This document shows, one piece after another, positions 35,601-47,600 of a stretch of 64,000 nucleotides of DNA; the stretch's first letter is position 1; every line of letters starts with the position of its first letter. The stretch is from positions 62,001 to 126,000 of the forward strand of contig JAMKCH010057147.1 in NCBI GenBank assembly GCA_023653785.1, read 5' to 3'. The DNA is from Ophioderma brevispina (taxonomy: Eukaryota > Echinodermata > Ophiuroidea > Amphilepidida > Ophiodermatidae). The notes under the pieces were generated by a model. That model was not told where the DNA came from and did not search any database. It saw only the letters and a list, made by a program, of their open reading frames with translations. The position numbers and the translations under genes were made by a program.

Positions 35601-38600
35601 CTCTGACTTTATAATGTGATTCAAGACCTTGCCAAGTTTTTTGGAGGAGAGCCAGATCCGCGAATCCCGCAGAGAAAACCCCAGCCTAAGGAATAGGCGA
35701 GAGGAATAGCTCCGACAGAGAACTGGAGTGCGCGTAGGCCCTGGACAAAGAGCCCGAAGCACCCCGCGGCAAAGGCGGAGAACAGGCCTCCCAGCCTTGC
35801 GAACAACTGCGGATCCGAGAGGGAACCAGAGGAGCGCAAGGCGGACCCGCGGAAGACGCGGGCTAAGAAGCCCTAACCGCAAAAAAACGGGGAGCGGGCC
35901 CCTCGAGGGGGGGTCCGAACCCGCGGAGAGAGGCCCGGGGGAGATAAGGGGTGAGAGACTGTAATGAAGGCTACGGCCCCAGCCCCGTGGAGGGCCTGGA
36001 GAGAAAAGTCCTACCCTGACCCGGAGGAAGAAGCTACAAGGAGAAATCTCCGAGCTAATCCATCCTGGAAGGGACCCGAAAGAGTAAATAAAGGCGAGGG
36101 CTAGAGCGACGCCGCACCCAGGACGATTGGGGGCTTCGCCAAGAACTCGCCGATAGAACTCAGACGCCAAGAGGGAACTATCTTTCGGGTCAGAAACAGA
36201 CCCTGCAGGAGCTCAATGGCACAAACCAACGTCACCGAAGACGAACCGAACAACCTAGTGTGGTAGCCTGAGCTAGTTGACCGAAAAATCCAGAAAACGG
36301 ATGATCGGAAACAGCCAACAAAGCCTCAAAATAAGGGCGAAAAGTCCCACCTCAGACTGTCACAGTCAGGAGGTGGAGGACGATTCAGGCCTCGACCTCA
36401 GACGATGCAGACCGCCGCAATACCGGAAGCCGCGGCACCAGAACCGGCAAACCGACGAGCAGTCGAAGGCTAGATTGATGATAACTAGCACCTCCCCAGA
36501 ACGGGCCAGAGTCAAACCTGGCCCGAAAGGTACAAAGTGGGTAAACCACCGATATTCCCCCAGAGGGGAAAACCCAGGGTTAGCCCGCAGGAACACGAGT
36601 CGAGCCTCGAGAGGCGAACCGAGCCGAGAGCTCACTAACTGCACGGTAAAGCCCGAGCAGAATCCTAACCCATGTCGACTGCAAGCAGAGAGCATTGACA
36701 AAATTCGTAAAGGACGAATGGATCCAAACATGAGGACTTCTTGGCCGAACGACGAATCGTATCGAGGAGTCAAACAGTAGCTGCGTAGCCAAACTCCCCG
36801 GCTACGGGCATATAAGGATGCCACCGAGAAAAGGTCCGCGGGCAGCATAGCGGCTTCGACACAACATCATCCCGAGATAAGAAAGTGGAAGAGAGCCACC
36901 GAGAAGTTCTAACCCGAACGGACAAGATACCGATTAAGGATCACCAAGCCTCGAGAAAAGGGAATAACCAAACTCATCAAACAAACTCGAGACGTCAGAG
37001 ACCTGGAAGAATGACTCACAACTGGGGTTTACGCCCCAGAGACTTCCCCCACCCCGGAGCGAGAGCTCCCAACCGACTTTAAAGTTCAGTTCACTTTGAC
37101 CGACCAAGATAGAGGGGAATAAAAATCGCCCAGTCGGAAGTGGGCAACCACCATGTCAAGGGCTTCCCAGGTCATAAAGACAGGAGCCAGAGCAACCGAA
37201 CGTGCCCCCCGGACCCCGAGGGTACTAAGGGAAAGGCACAAGATCCTCGCAAGCACGGCGGGAAGACAAACCAAGTCAACTGCCAAGTCAACTGAAAAGC
37301 CACCTGTAAGAGCTATTTCTGAGAACCCACCACACTAGGGAATACCCCGTCGCGGGTATTCCCACTAGGCAGCACAGTTGAGACAGAAGGCGTGGCAAGA
37401 AACCCGCCAGTGAAGAGATCGAACAACGGTAGCCTGAAAACCATCTGGATGTAGGGGGAGGGGGAACCCCCTAAGACACCCCGACGAATCGGGAAGGCAC
37501 ACCCTGCGTTAGGCCCGGCGAGCACCAACCTAGGCCCGACGAGCCCCACGTAGGGACCGGAAAAAGGCCCGACGCTAAGCCCGTACTACGAGCCCCAAAG
37601 GGGCATCGTCGAGCCGCCCAAACACCCGTGTCCAGGTCCCCTCCGAGGGAGACAGTGGACCAGGGTAGTCAGCTTGGAGCCAAAGGAATGTGCGTGAACT
37701 GCCAAAAGCCGCCCCTAACTCCCGAACAACGGGAGAAGGGATCCACTGTCAAGACCCGCCCAACAGTGGCGGAGTCCAGGCGAAGTCTAAAGACGCTCAG
37801 GCTAGGAGTTAGGCCTGGGAGCATGGGTAAGGTTAGGCAACAGAGCTAAACCACCACGCACAGGACAAACAAAGCCCAGAGGGGGCTAGGGGCCCACCGG
37901 GGTGGGAGCCAGGCCCATGAGGTAACCCGAGCAAGGAAGAGGGAAAGCAAGCAGCACTAGCCAGATTAACCCCGCGGGGGCTAGCACTAGCCCAGCGGGG
38001 TGTGCCGTAACGACTGAACCGTAGCGACTAGCTCTGGACGAACAGCACAGTCACCGCGGACGTAACCCGCTTGAGCGGGGACCAACCTGGCGAAGCGCCG
38101 CGCGCCCCACACCTAGCCCGCGAAAGCCTGGTGAAGCATGCAGCCAAGCCAGATTTGCACCACGTGGCTAGCAGCCTAGCCATGCGGGGAGCAGTGAGCA
38201 TAATAGACACCCACCCCTCGGCGCCCGAACGGAGGCCGAGGAAACCACCTCATGGCTGGACGAATCAAGCCTCGAGACCGGTACCACGGCAGCGCGGTCG
38301 CAGAGTCCGATGACTCCAAACCACGAGCGCCGGGTGTCGGTACTAGCGATGGATCGAGAAAACCCGGGCATCACCATAGCCAACACACCGCTAACGGAAG
38401 GACTGCAGCCGCCTAATCCAACAGGGAAAGGGCAGAGCAGACCACGCCAGCCTGCACGATAAAGCACGAGCTAACTAAATCAGGCGAGCCAAGCGCCGGC
38501 AGCGTACTGTCAGTCAAGCCCCACCCAAAGGAGGCGGCACAGACTAGCACGCTAGAAGTCAACCGAGTTGGCTGCTATACCCGGATGTCTGCAGCCGCCA

Positions 38601-41600
38601 AAATACCCAGGAAAAAGAAGAGAAGAACCGCGCTAGCCTGCACCGAGAAGGAGAAGCCCCTAGGCTAGACCAGGCGAGCCAGCGGCGGTTTGCGAGGTAG
38701 ACGGGTGGACTCCCGAGGAGGAGAAACGCCCTACTAATACGCCATGATATAGCCGAAGCTACAACATCTTAGGTGCTCCCAAAGCAACGGGACGCATTGG
38801 AAGAACCTCGGACCGGAGCCGAACACCACCCCCCCCTTTCCCTTATGGAAACATAAACAGGGAAACTGTGTCCAATGGCGAACCATTGAACACAGAAAGG
38901 CCACCGCAAAGAACAAGACCAAAGGAGCGACAGCGGAAGCAAGACCCGTATGAACGCACGGAAAAAGAGGGTGCGGGGGGCGGCAAGCGCAAAGACGCTG
39001 AAAAGTGGGTTGATGGAAGGCAGGAGCCAACATGGGCTGCGCGGTGTCGGAACGAAAACGAGCGATGAAAAACAAAGGCGTGCCGCGGTAAGACCCGCCC
39101 CGCCAACGCGGAGACCAAGGGGGGAGACAAAGAACCGTAGCGGAACAAAGTCACAAACGGTTAAAGAATTTTCCAAAGGCAGTTTTCCATATTTTATTAA
39201 ATTACAACAGCATAAGAATAAAATAATGGACACACTCACCCAATAGAACTGTTTTATTGATAGTATGGACAACTAAAGAAACAAAACGACTCACAAAAAG
39301 CAAGGATCCAGAAGCACGCAACACGTGCGCCAATGGTCGCCTTTGTTACCTTATTTTACCGCTAAACAGATCACATGACCGCATCGGCGGCAAAAAAAAG
39401 GATACACAATACAAAAGCTCTCCGACGGGCGTAAAAGTCACTGTTTATTCCGTCCAAATCGAGCGTTATAAATCCAGTATTAATCCAGTAATATATCCAG
39501 ACAGTATATGGAATGTAGTAGGAGAGATTCCGTATGCGACGACAACTAGTCAGTATCAAAATGCTCAGTAATGTTGGCATGCTAATGACAGAGCTGCGGT
39601 TGGTAACACGATACGTCCGTTTGGTCAGGTGCCAAACGGAATTGAGGAAGAGTAATGGCTATCAGGGTGTGACCTGGGCACTGGTCGAGACCATGTCTCT
39701 TTTAGGGGTGCTAAAATAGGTATTTTGGGCATTCCACGTCTCAAGCAAGGAATGCATTGTTTCAGTCAACATTGGTTGTAAAGGAAATTAGTTCAGTGTA
39801 TGGATTTCGCCCAAATCAGAGACACTTGCAAAAAAAGCATCCTGACAGGGAGTATATGTGCCTAACAGGGTTCAAGGTCACATGGGGTCATTAGAGATCA
39901 AACTGTGCACACCTCAGGTAAGTCTTGAGACCGATTACCCTTTTGACTAAAATGAAGTTCTCAGTTCAATCTATAAGAGTAAGAAGGTCATGGACTTTTT
40001 TGAAAAAGCTCTGCAAAGGATGAGAGATTTTACACAACCTTCAAGAGGACAGACAAGAGCACAAAACAGATAAAAGACAATTTCACAGATATGACCTTGA
40101 CCTACACCAGATATTAGTGTTACCCAACTAAGTTCCTTTGGTGAAAGTCATTGAAATTGACAAAGGATAATGGCAGTACAGCAACGTGTTTGTGGAGACG
40201 ACAACAACAATGCTGACATCATAACGTGCTACGGCAAAATCCCCCTTCTGGATAAAGCGGCTTATTTAAACACTCACGTTCATATTCTCTGATCTGCTTA
40301 GTGAAATGCATCAAGTTCTTCTTGCATTTTCTTAAGTTCACTCTCCAAAAGTGCAATTTTTGGCATGGACCTGCAAGGACATAAAATAATGCACAGGTAA
40401 TTAAAAAGGTAAACAAAATGTATTACACTCTGTCCAGTCTAAAGTATGGAGTAAACTGCAAAGTGAGGTGTGCAGTATCAGCACGCCTTAACGCTTAGTC
40501 ACAGCCAAATCACTGGTCAAAGCCACAAGCCAATGAAGATGCAATACAGGGCATATCTCTTGCAAAGATAAAAAACGTTACGGTATCAATGTTGAAGAAT
40601 ACAAGCAATACTTGGGCGACTTGTATAGAATACTCATACTTATAGGTAGACAGAGTATACATGACTTATTAGAAAGGAGGGAAGATAATTGTATGTCCCT
40701 TCTAAAAACTTTGTTCAAACTAACCATCCATTTTTATTTGTCATACTTATGTCACCATATTCCTCTCTGTCACCTAAAACACTAAATTTTGAAGTAAATA
40801 TTACTCACCCGGGATGCATCCAAGAGTGGTCTTACATGTGTTCATTATCATCTGAAATGACAACAAAATAACAAAGGTTGGGCTAACTCCCACTTCATAA
40901 TAATAAAAAACATAATAGAACACCAGATTGACATAAATTAAACACACACTTGTGTGCCTGAGTCTTTGCATGCATGTGTGTGTTGCAATGGCAAAATGAG
41001 CGGGAACATAACAACCACCGCCGTGGACACCCCGTGAAATGAAAATGTCTTTCTAATTATGTCCAGGAGTCAATGTTGAGTGGATTAATGCATTTTAACT
41101 ATTTTGTTGTATCTTTGTTTTTTTAACATCCATCACCATGTATTATTACCCCACTATCAGATTTGAACTTTAGTATCAAAATTTATTTATTTTGTATTTT
41201 TATTTTTTCTTCACCCTATACTGATGGATGCAGGATAGAATCTTCTTATAGCCTGATACATCACCACATGAAATTCCTTCAAATGAAAACCCTGACATCT
41301 TCCCTCTAAAATGCATGTATTATTTCCCTATGATTTTTGTTCATAAAAAATAATCAAAATGTACCACTTTCCTATATTACATCAAGCAGAAATTTATATT
41401 TCATTGACACCGATTTTACATTATAAGTCCAAATAGTTGACAATATCTTGGCTAAAACTGTTGGCACATTGGTTTTTTTTTTAAAAGGAGTACTTTGTTG
41501 TGATGTCACCAAGTCAATGGGGAACTGTTAAGTGTTCAACTGTGTGGCATGTGAATACATACTGGTGCTTCAATCTATTTTGAAAAACTGGTGGTTCCGT

Positions 41601-44600
41601 TGGTCTAAAATCAGTGACTTCACAGCAGGTGATGTTGTCATTATTTCAAATAAACTTAAACCTCCGGTACCATCCTCATCACCCGGTCTGGTTCCCTTTC
41701 ACTTGGCTCAAACAGTCTTTCAAGACCTATACAATTAAGAGAAGGTAGAGTTAACATGTGAACTTTAATTTCACTCAATTGCATGAAATAAAATTAAAAA
41801 ACGCAAATTTTGATTCATTCAAACATGTTACATGACTGCCCTTAGAATACAACAATAGGTTGTAAATGCGTTTAAATCATAAAGCAGTAAGATGCTTTTT
41901 AAGCACGAGTATGAGTGCCATTTGTGTACTCATATTCATACTCAAGCCTAGGTACTCATACTCAGGCGTAAGTACTCATACTCATACTTGTGATTTAAAT
42001 CACACTATATTCACTTATTTTACCTAACATCTATCCTGATTAGCTATAGCATACACAGAGTGTACGAACAATAACTAATACACAGCAACTCACTTCAATC
42101 TCATTGTCTTTGTCATTGACTTTGGTTTCCAAGTCTTTGGTAATCTCCTTCTGGAGCTCAAACTTTTCCTTGACTTCAGTCAACCTATACAATGTGGAAA
42201 AAAAGCAAACGGAACAAAAAATAAGCATTTACTTCTATTTATGCAACATGCCTTTGGAACTTTTGGTAATGTAGACACTTTGGTAGACACTTTGTTAAAG
42301 TGTCACTATAATATACAGTAGTATTTTCTGAATAACTATGTCCCAGAACCATGTATTGCTTAAGATTTAACTAAACAAGTACAGAAATAATGACTTACTT
42401 TTCAGTCAACTCGGTTATCTTTTTGTCCATCTGAGGGAAAATGTAACACATTAACACATTTGTTAAATATCTGAATGTAGGTGTGATCACATCAACAAGA
42501 CTTTGATGATGATAGTAATGACAAGTCCTAAGACAGTGCCAAATCCAAATATGCCTCAAACAAACAAACAACAAACAAGAACATGATAAAAAAAACCGCA
42601 CTAAACCGAAACTTACCTACTGAAGAGGGCCTAAATATACAAAAATGCAATGGTAACAATGACGCATCATTATCCCGGTTGAAAAGCTGCATGAAGAGGT
42701 GGTTCTTGAGACCAGACTTGAAAATACTCAAGACACCCGACGAATGCTGTTTGGGAAGATATTCCAACAGTACACTGCTGAAGAGAATTATCTATCGATT
42801 TTGCATGTCTAGAAATAGTGGGGGAACTTGGGAACCACATTCTTAAGAAATTTTGCTATTTGGGGGAAATTTTTTGTCATTTAAATAAAGAAATACATAA
42901 GAATTGAAGGTAAATTTTGCAATCTTGGAGGGAATTTTTGATTGTGTTCCAGGAATTTGGATTTTTTTCCAGTCCTGGATACTTATAATTGAACAAGGTC
43001 TGATTTCAAATTGGGCATATTATGCCGCATGCCATGAATATTCTTGTAAATGACTAAAAGGACCGTGAATTAATCTGTTTGATTTGAAGCCAATGGAGCT
43101 GGTGTAGCACTAGTATTATGTGGTCATGATTTGAGACACGACTGAAATTTTTGGGAAAATATTTCTTGTTAACTCCACATTGCAGGCCCCAAGAGTATCC
43201 TCCCAAATTGTTATATTATTTTGTGCTTAAGTCGATAATCTGCTCCAATCAATACATGTCTACAATGTAATTTTAGAGTTTACTATAAAGGTGACATTCT
43301 CACAAAAATTATCAAAATCTTGAATTTGTCCTTTTTAGATTATAAAGTGCAGTACATAAATGCATGTTCAAACACAGAAGTCCTCACCAAAAGAGTTTTA
43401 ATCAATACTGAAACTTAAACTATGATAGTCAATAACTGAAACAAAAATTATCAATAATATGACAAGACTTCAAAATCAAACAATTACCTGTGTGTTGGAT
43501 GAAATGAGCTCTTGGTTTTCTTTACAAAGGTTGGCATTTTCTTCATTCAGTTGCATGTTGGTTTCTTCCGACTTCTGGCTACTCTTTTTCAACTAAGTAA
43601 ATAAGGCAACAAGAAAGGGGTCATAAAATTAGAGAAGACAAAAAGGGCATATTACTTTTATCAGGAAGTGGAAGAGCAGTTGGTTAAACCTACAGAATAA
43701 AAAAAAATCACAAATTGGTAGACTGGAATAGAACACTATTGGTAGAGCAATTGCGATTTACTTTGCCTCAGGTAAGATTTGCAAGTTTTATCACAGAATA
43801 TGTCTTTGAGCTGGTGTTACCTCTATGTTTCTTAATCTCTAGCTGACATTTGAGGGTCTCTTTCTATAATTTGATATTAATTACAGTGATATTTAATAAA
43901 ACTCACCTCTTCCAGCTGTTGCATCAGCAATGCATTTTGTCTCACCGCCTCCTCATACTTTTCTTCAGTATCTTTGATCTAAGAGAAAATCATAAAGAAA
44001 ACATTATTAACAGAGCATTTTCGTGAACCACAGCCCCCTTGGCAGAGTGCCAAAATCAGTTCCTGAACAAAGTCGATGGAAAATTGAAAATATTAAATTT
44101 GAAATATCTCAAAAACACATTTCTGTAAAAAAAAAATGAAATTTGGTATACATGCTTCTGTCACCATTACCCACATTTCATTCAATTTACAACACATTCT
44201 ATCAGGATATCATCGCTGATAATCCTACCTTAAAAGGCAAGATTTTGATGCAAGGATTAATCTCAATGGACCTAGGAATTTACCTTTCCCTCTGCCTCAG
44301 CCAAGCCTAATTTGGTTCTATCATGTCCGTTTTTTTCTTGATCCAATTCTGTACAGACACCATCATGTTTCCTTTCCAATGCAGCACACTGAGCCTGTGG
44401 AAGATAAAAGAGACAAAATGCTCTTTGTTATGAATTTTGCATGTTAATGAGCTTGGTAACACAAGGACACCCATAGCGTCCTTCTGTTACCAAGCTCATT
44501 AACTCTAACGCCATATCTGTTTCTCCTGGGAGGGAGTGAAGGAATAAGGGAAGAGGAGAAAGAAAGTTTTTTAAAAGTTCCCCCGGAAATTGGGGTTGGT

Positions 44601-47600
44601 CTCGAACCACATGACCGGGGATATCATGCTATGGCGGTGTTGCTGGCCTGGCCAGCGATTTTGTGCCCATATGTGTCTTTGTTTGATGACGCAATCGCTG
44701 CATCCAGGACTTAGTGCAGTTTTCTCACTCGGTGCATTGACATTTTTTGGCTTTTAGTACCGCTAGGGTTAATAGGCAAGACTTGTTAACTAAAAGTGTT
44801 TTGTTGAAAGAAAGTAGTTGAAATTGTGTAAAGTAGTAGCATGCATAGAATTATGGAATATATTTTCCATGTAATAAAATTCTTTTGTTTTGCACTGGTT
44901 TGAAAGTCAAGAGTGTCTGAATGTCCTTCTGTTACCATGGAAATGCCCTATAGTCAACATGTTTGTGTCCATGGGCAAGATACTTTATCTCAATTACCTT
45001 GTCGACCCAAGCGAAATCTGGGGAGCTGTTATGGGGACTATTATAATCTAATAGTGCTGATAGGATTGTAAGCTTGGCAAGCTGCCAGCCTTGGTGAAGC
45101 AAAATGATTGTGACGATTTCCTGATGGTAGCGTAATAATATTAGGCAAAAGTGCTTTGTCTACTTGAGTAAAAGGCGCTACATAAATCTCATTATTTATT
45201 ATTTATTCTTTCTTTCATTTATCTACAAGAATGTGATGACTTATCCCTTTGTCTCACTGGCATCAGACACCATTTATTCAATATTATATATTTAAAGCCT
45301 ATTTTTGACTAACTTAGTTAATAAAAAATTACAATGAACACCTCCTGCACACTTACTGCAAGTTGATGGTTCTCAGTTTCCATATTCTTATAGTTTTTCT
45401 TGATCTGAGCAAGTTCCATATGAGATTTTTTCCACTGAAGAGGATTAAAAAAAACAATTACATGTTAACTAAAACATTTAATTTCAAACACAAACTTCCA
45501 AGTCATAGTGTTATACTAACAAGAACACATCAATTGCAGGAAATCCATTCTTTTCTTGGGAAAAAGGATAGGCACCTGCATCAATTCTAAATTCAGCTTT
45601 ATTACGATGAGACTTCATCTATACTCCGTTTTACTTCGTCGAGGCAGTGGGAAATCGCACACGCAGCAGTCATGCACTAATTTTGCATTACCGTCTTTGT
45701 TCGCACTTGTATTTCTGCCCACACTTGGGTGTGGCACCAGCGCTTGTGCATCCACTCTTCTGCCAAGATGAGGGTGAAACAGATTATAGCTGGTGTAGAC
45801 CTACACAAGCAGAACTAAAACAATTTTGTGGTAATTATGTCCCTGATGATCTCATAATGACCCCTTGATGACCTATAACTCACATAATGGGATAGTTTCA
45901 AAGCTCAACTCCCTCCAAAGTTCCTTGGAAATTCATCTACACATGGACGTACGATGACTGTAAATTACCCTTAATGATACTTGACCGCATAGCTGTTGGG
46001 CTCACATGTGACTCCACCCAAAATCATCATTTTCAGGTCCCGTTAAAATCCATTGTTGTATTTGGATACAGTGACCAATTATGTACATACTGACCTTTTG
46101 GATCAATGACCCCAAATGGTTCTTAGATGACCTTTGATCTCACACTTGTCGGGGGTCATATGTGTAATTTTACCCAAGGGTCATTGTGTGCAAATACCAT
46201 TAAAATCCATCAAGGAATATAAATGCAGAGACAAATTATGTACAGGGTTATCATTTTGCACATTTATGCACTTGGAGCATGAGACAGTCTATAGTTATAC
46301 TCTATCTCAGCTTGTGTGGCATTGTGAAAATAAAGGGAAAGTCCAGTATCTGAGTGCATAGATGAAAAAGAGAGCTGTGCTGTTAAAATGGAACTCAACG
46401 GGTGAGTTGAGCCAATTATTTATTTGTGGATATGAAAGGCTTATTGATTTGAAATCAAACAACCATGTATGAATCATCTTTCAGCTAATTGATGGGCCAC
46501 AACTATGCTCGCTTTTGGACCCGTCAAGTGACGGCCTAAAACATTTCCCGAACTGACACGTAAACGTGGACAGATTATGGTCAATCGAGTTTGGACTGAA
46601 AACCAATTATACGGAAAGCCTCTGGCCCGATCCAGGGATCGAACCTGGGACCTCAGCGGTGTAAAGTGAGAACTGTTATGCTACCTGCTCAATCGGCAAA
46701 TTGCATTGCCAATTTCATTTGAAAGATATTTTACAAAATGGGTAAACGGTCACATGGGATCATTAGAAGTGCATGTGTACACCCGATGAGTCTTGGGCCA
46801 GTGTTTCTTTTTTTAGTAAGCCTCAGGGGGATAAAGATAATTATCTCCTTTCTAGCTACTCCCATAGCTGTTATGGCTGATATCTGAACCATCAGACTCA
46901 CTGCCAGTGATGCTAAGTCTTTCTGCTTACCAGATTAGTATTCATGTCCAGGGCATCTTTAGTGTCTCTGCACTGACCCTCTACTGTTTCCAATTCCAGT
47001 CTGTGGGCTAGTAGCATAGCTGTTGGATAAAATATTTGAAAACTTCAACTAATTTGCTTAGCAACCAGTGGATCTCCAGTCCACCCAATAGCACTTTGAA
47101 AAATAGTCGCAAATAACTGAAGATACTGATTTAAAGATACATTTTTAAGTCTCAACTAATAATAACATCTTTCTCATGATGTACAGCTCCAATTGTGGAA
47201 AGTTCAGGATTTAACAATTGCTTTCAATACACCAAGTAAACTAGAATTTGGCGGTTTTCGGCTTTCGCACTCGCTATATTCAAAGATATTTGGACGCTAT
47301 GAGCTCATTTTAATATGCATGTTTACCATCAACACTTCACATAGGTAATATGAGTGTGTCCACCACTACCCACATACCAAGTGTTATCAAATTTGGACAT
47401 TGCATTCACCTTTTATTGTCAAAATGTTGACGAGAGACAAACATGTACCCATACAGCATACAACCAAATGCAAAGTGTGCCTTCCAGCTGAGCTGGCTGC
47501 CCACAAGTTATTTCACACATTTTACTGTGAAACAGGGAGTTAGAGTTTATTCCCCAAACCAAACTAACTGTACTCTACTCATTACCTACCTGTGGTCTTT

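Noticed and set aside
35556..36170. 204-residue minus-strand ORF, and other ORFs of 100-170 residues in 35.5-39.3 kb
   Set aside because: The T-poor composition removes stops in several frames at once. The proteins are Arg/Pro/Ser or Leu/Phe-rich, without domains, and overlap each other on both strands.
40815..40855. Possible TANGO1 exon between TTTCAG and GGTGAGT (minus strand)
   Set aside because: The phase needed by the neighbouring exons gives a stop, and the open frame does not look like coiled coil.
46610..46700. tRNA gene suggested by A- and B-box motifs
   Set aside because: The flanking body and lack of a complete cloverleaf fit a tRNA-derived SINE better.
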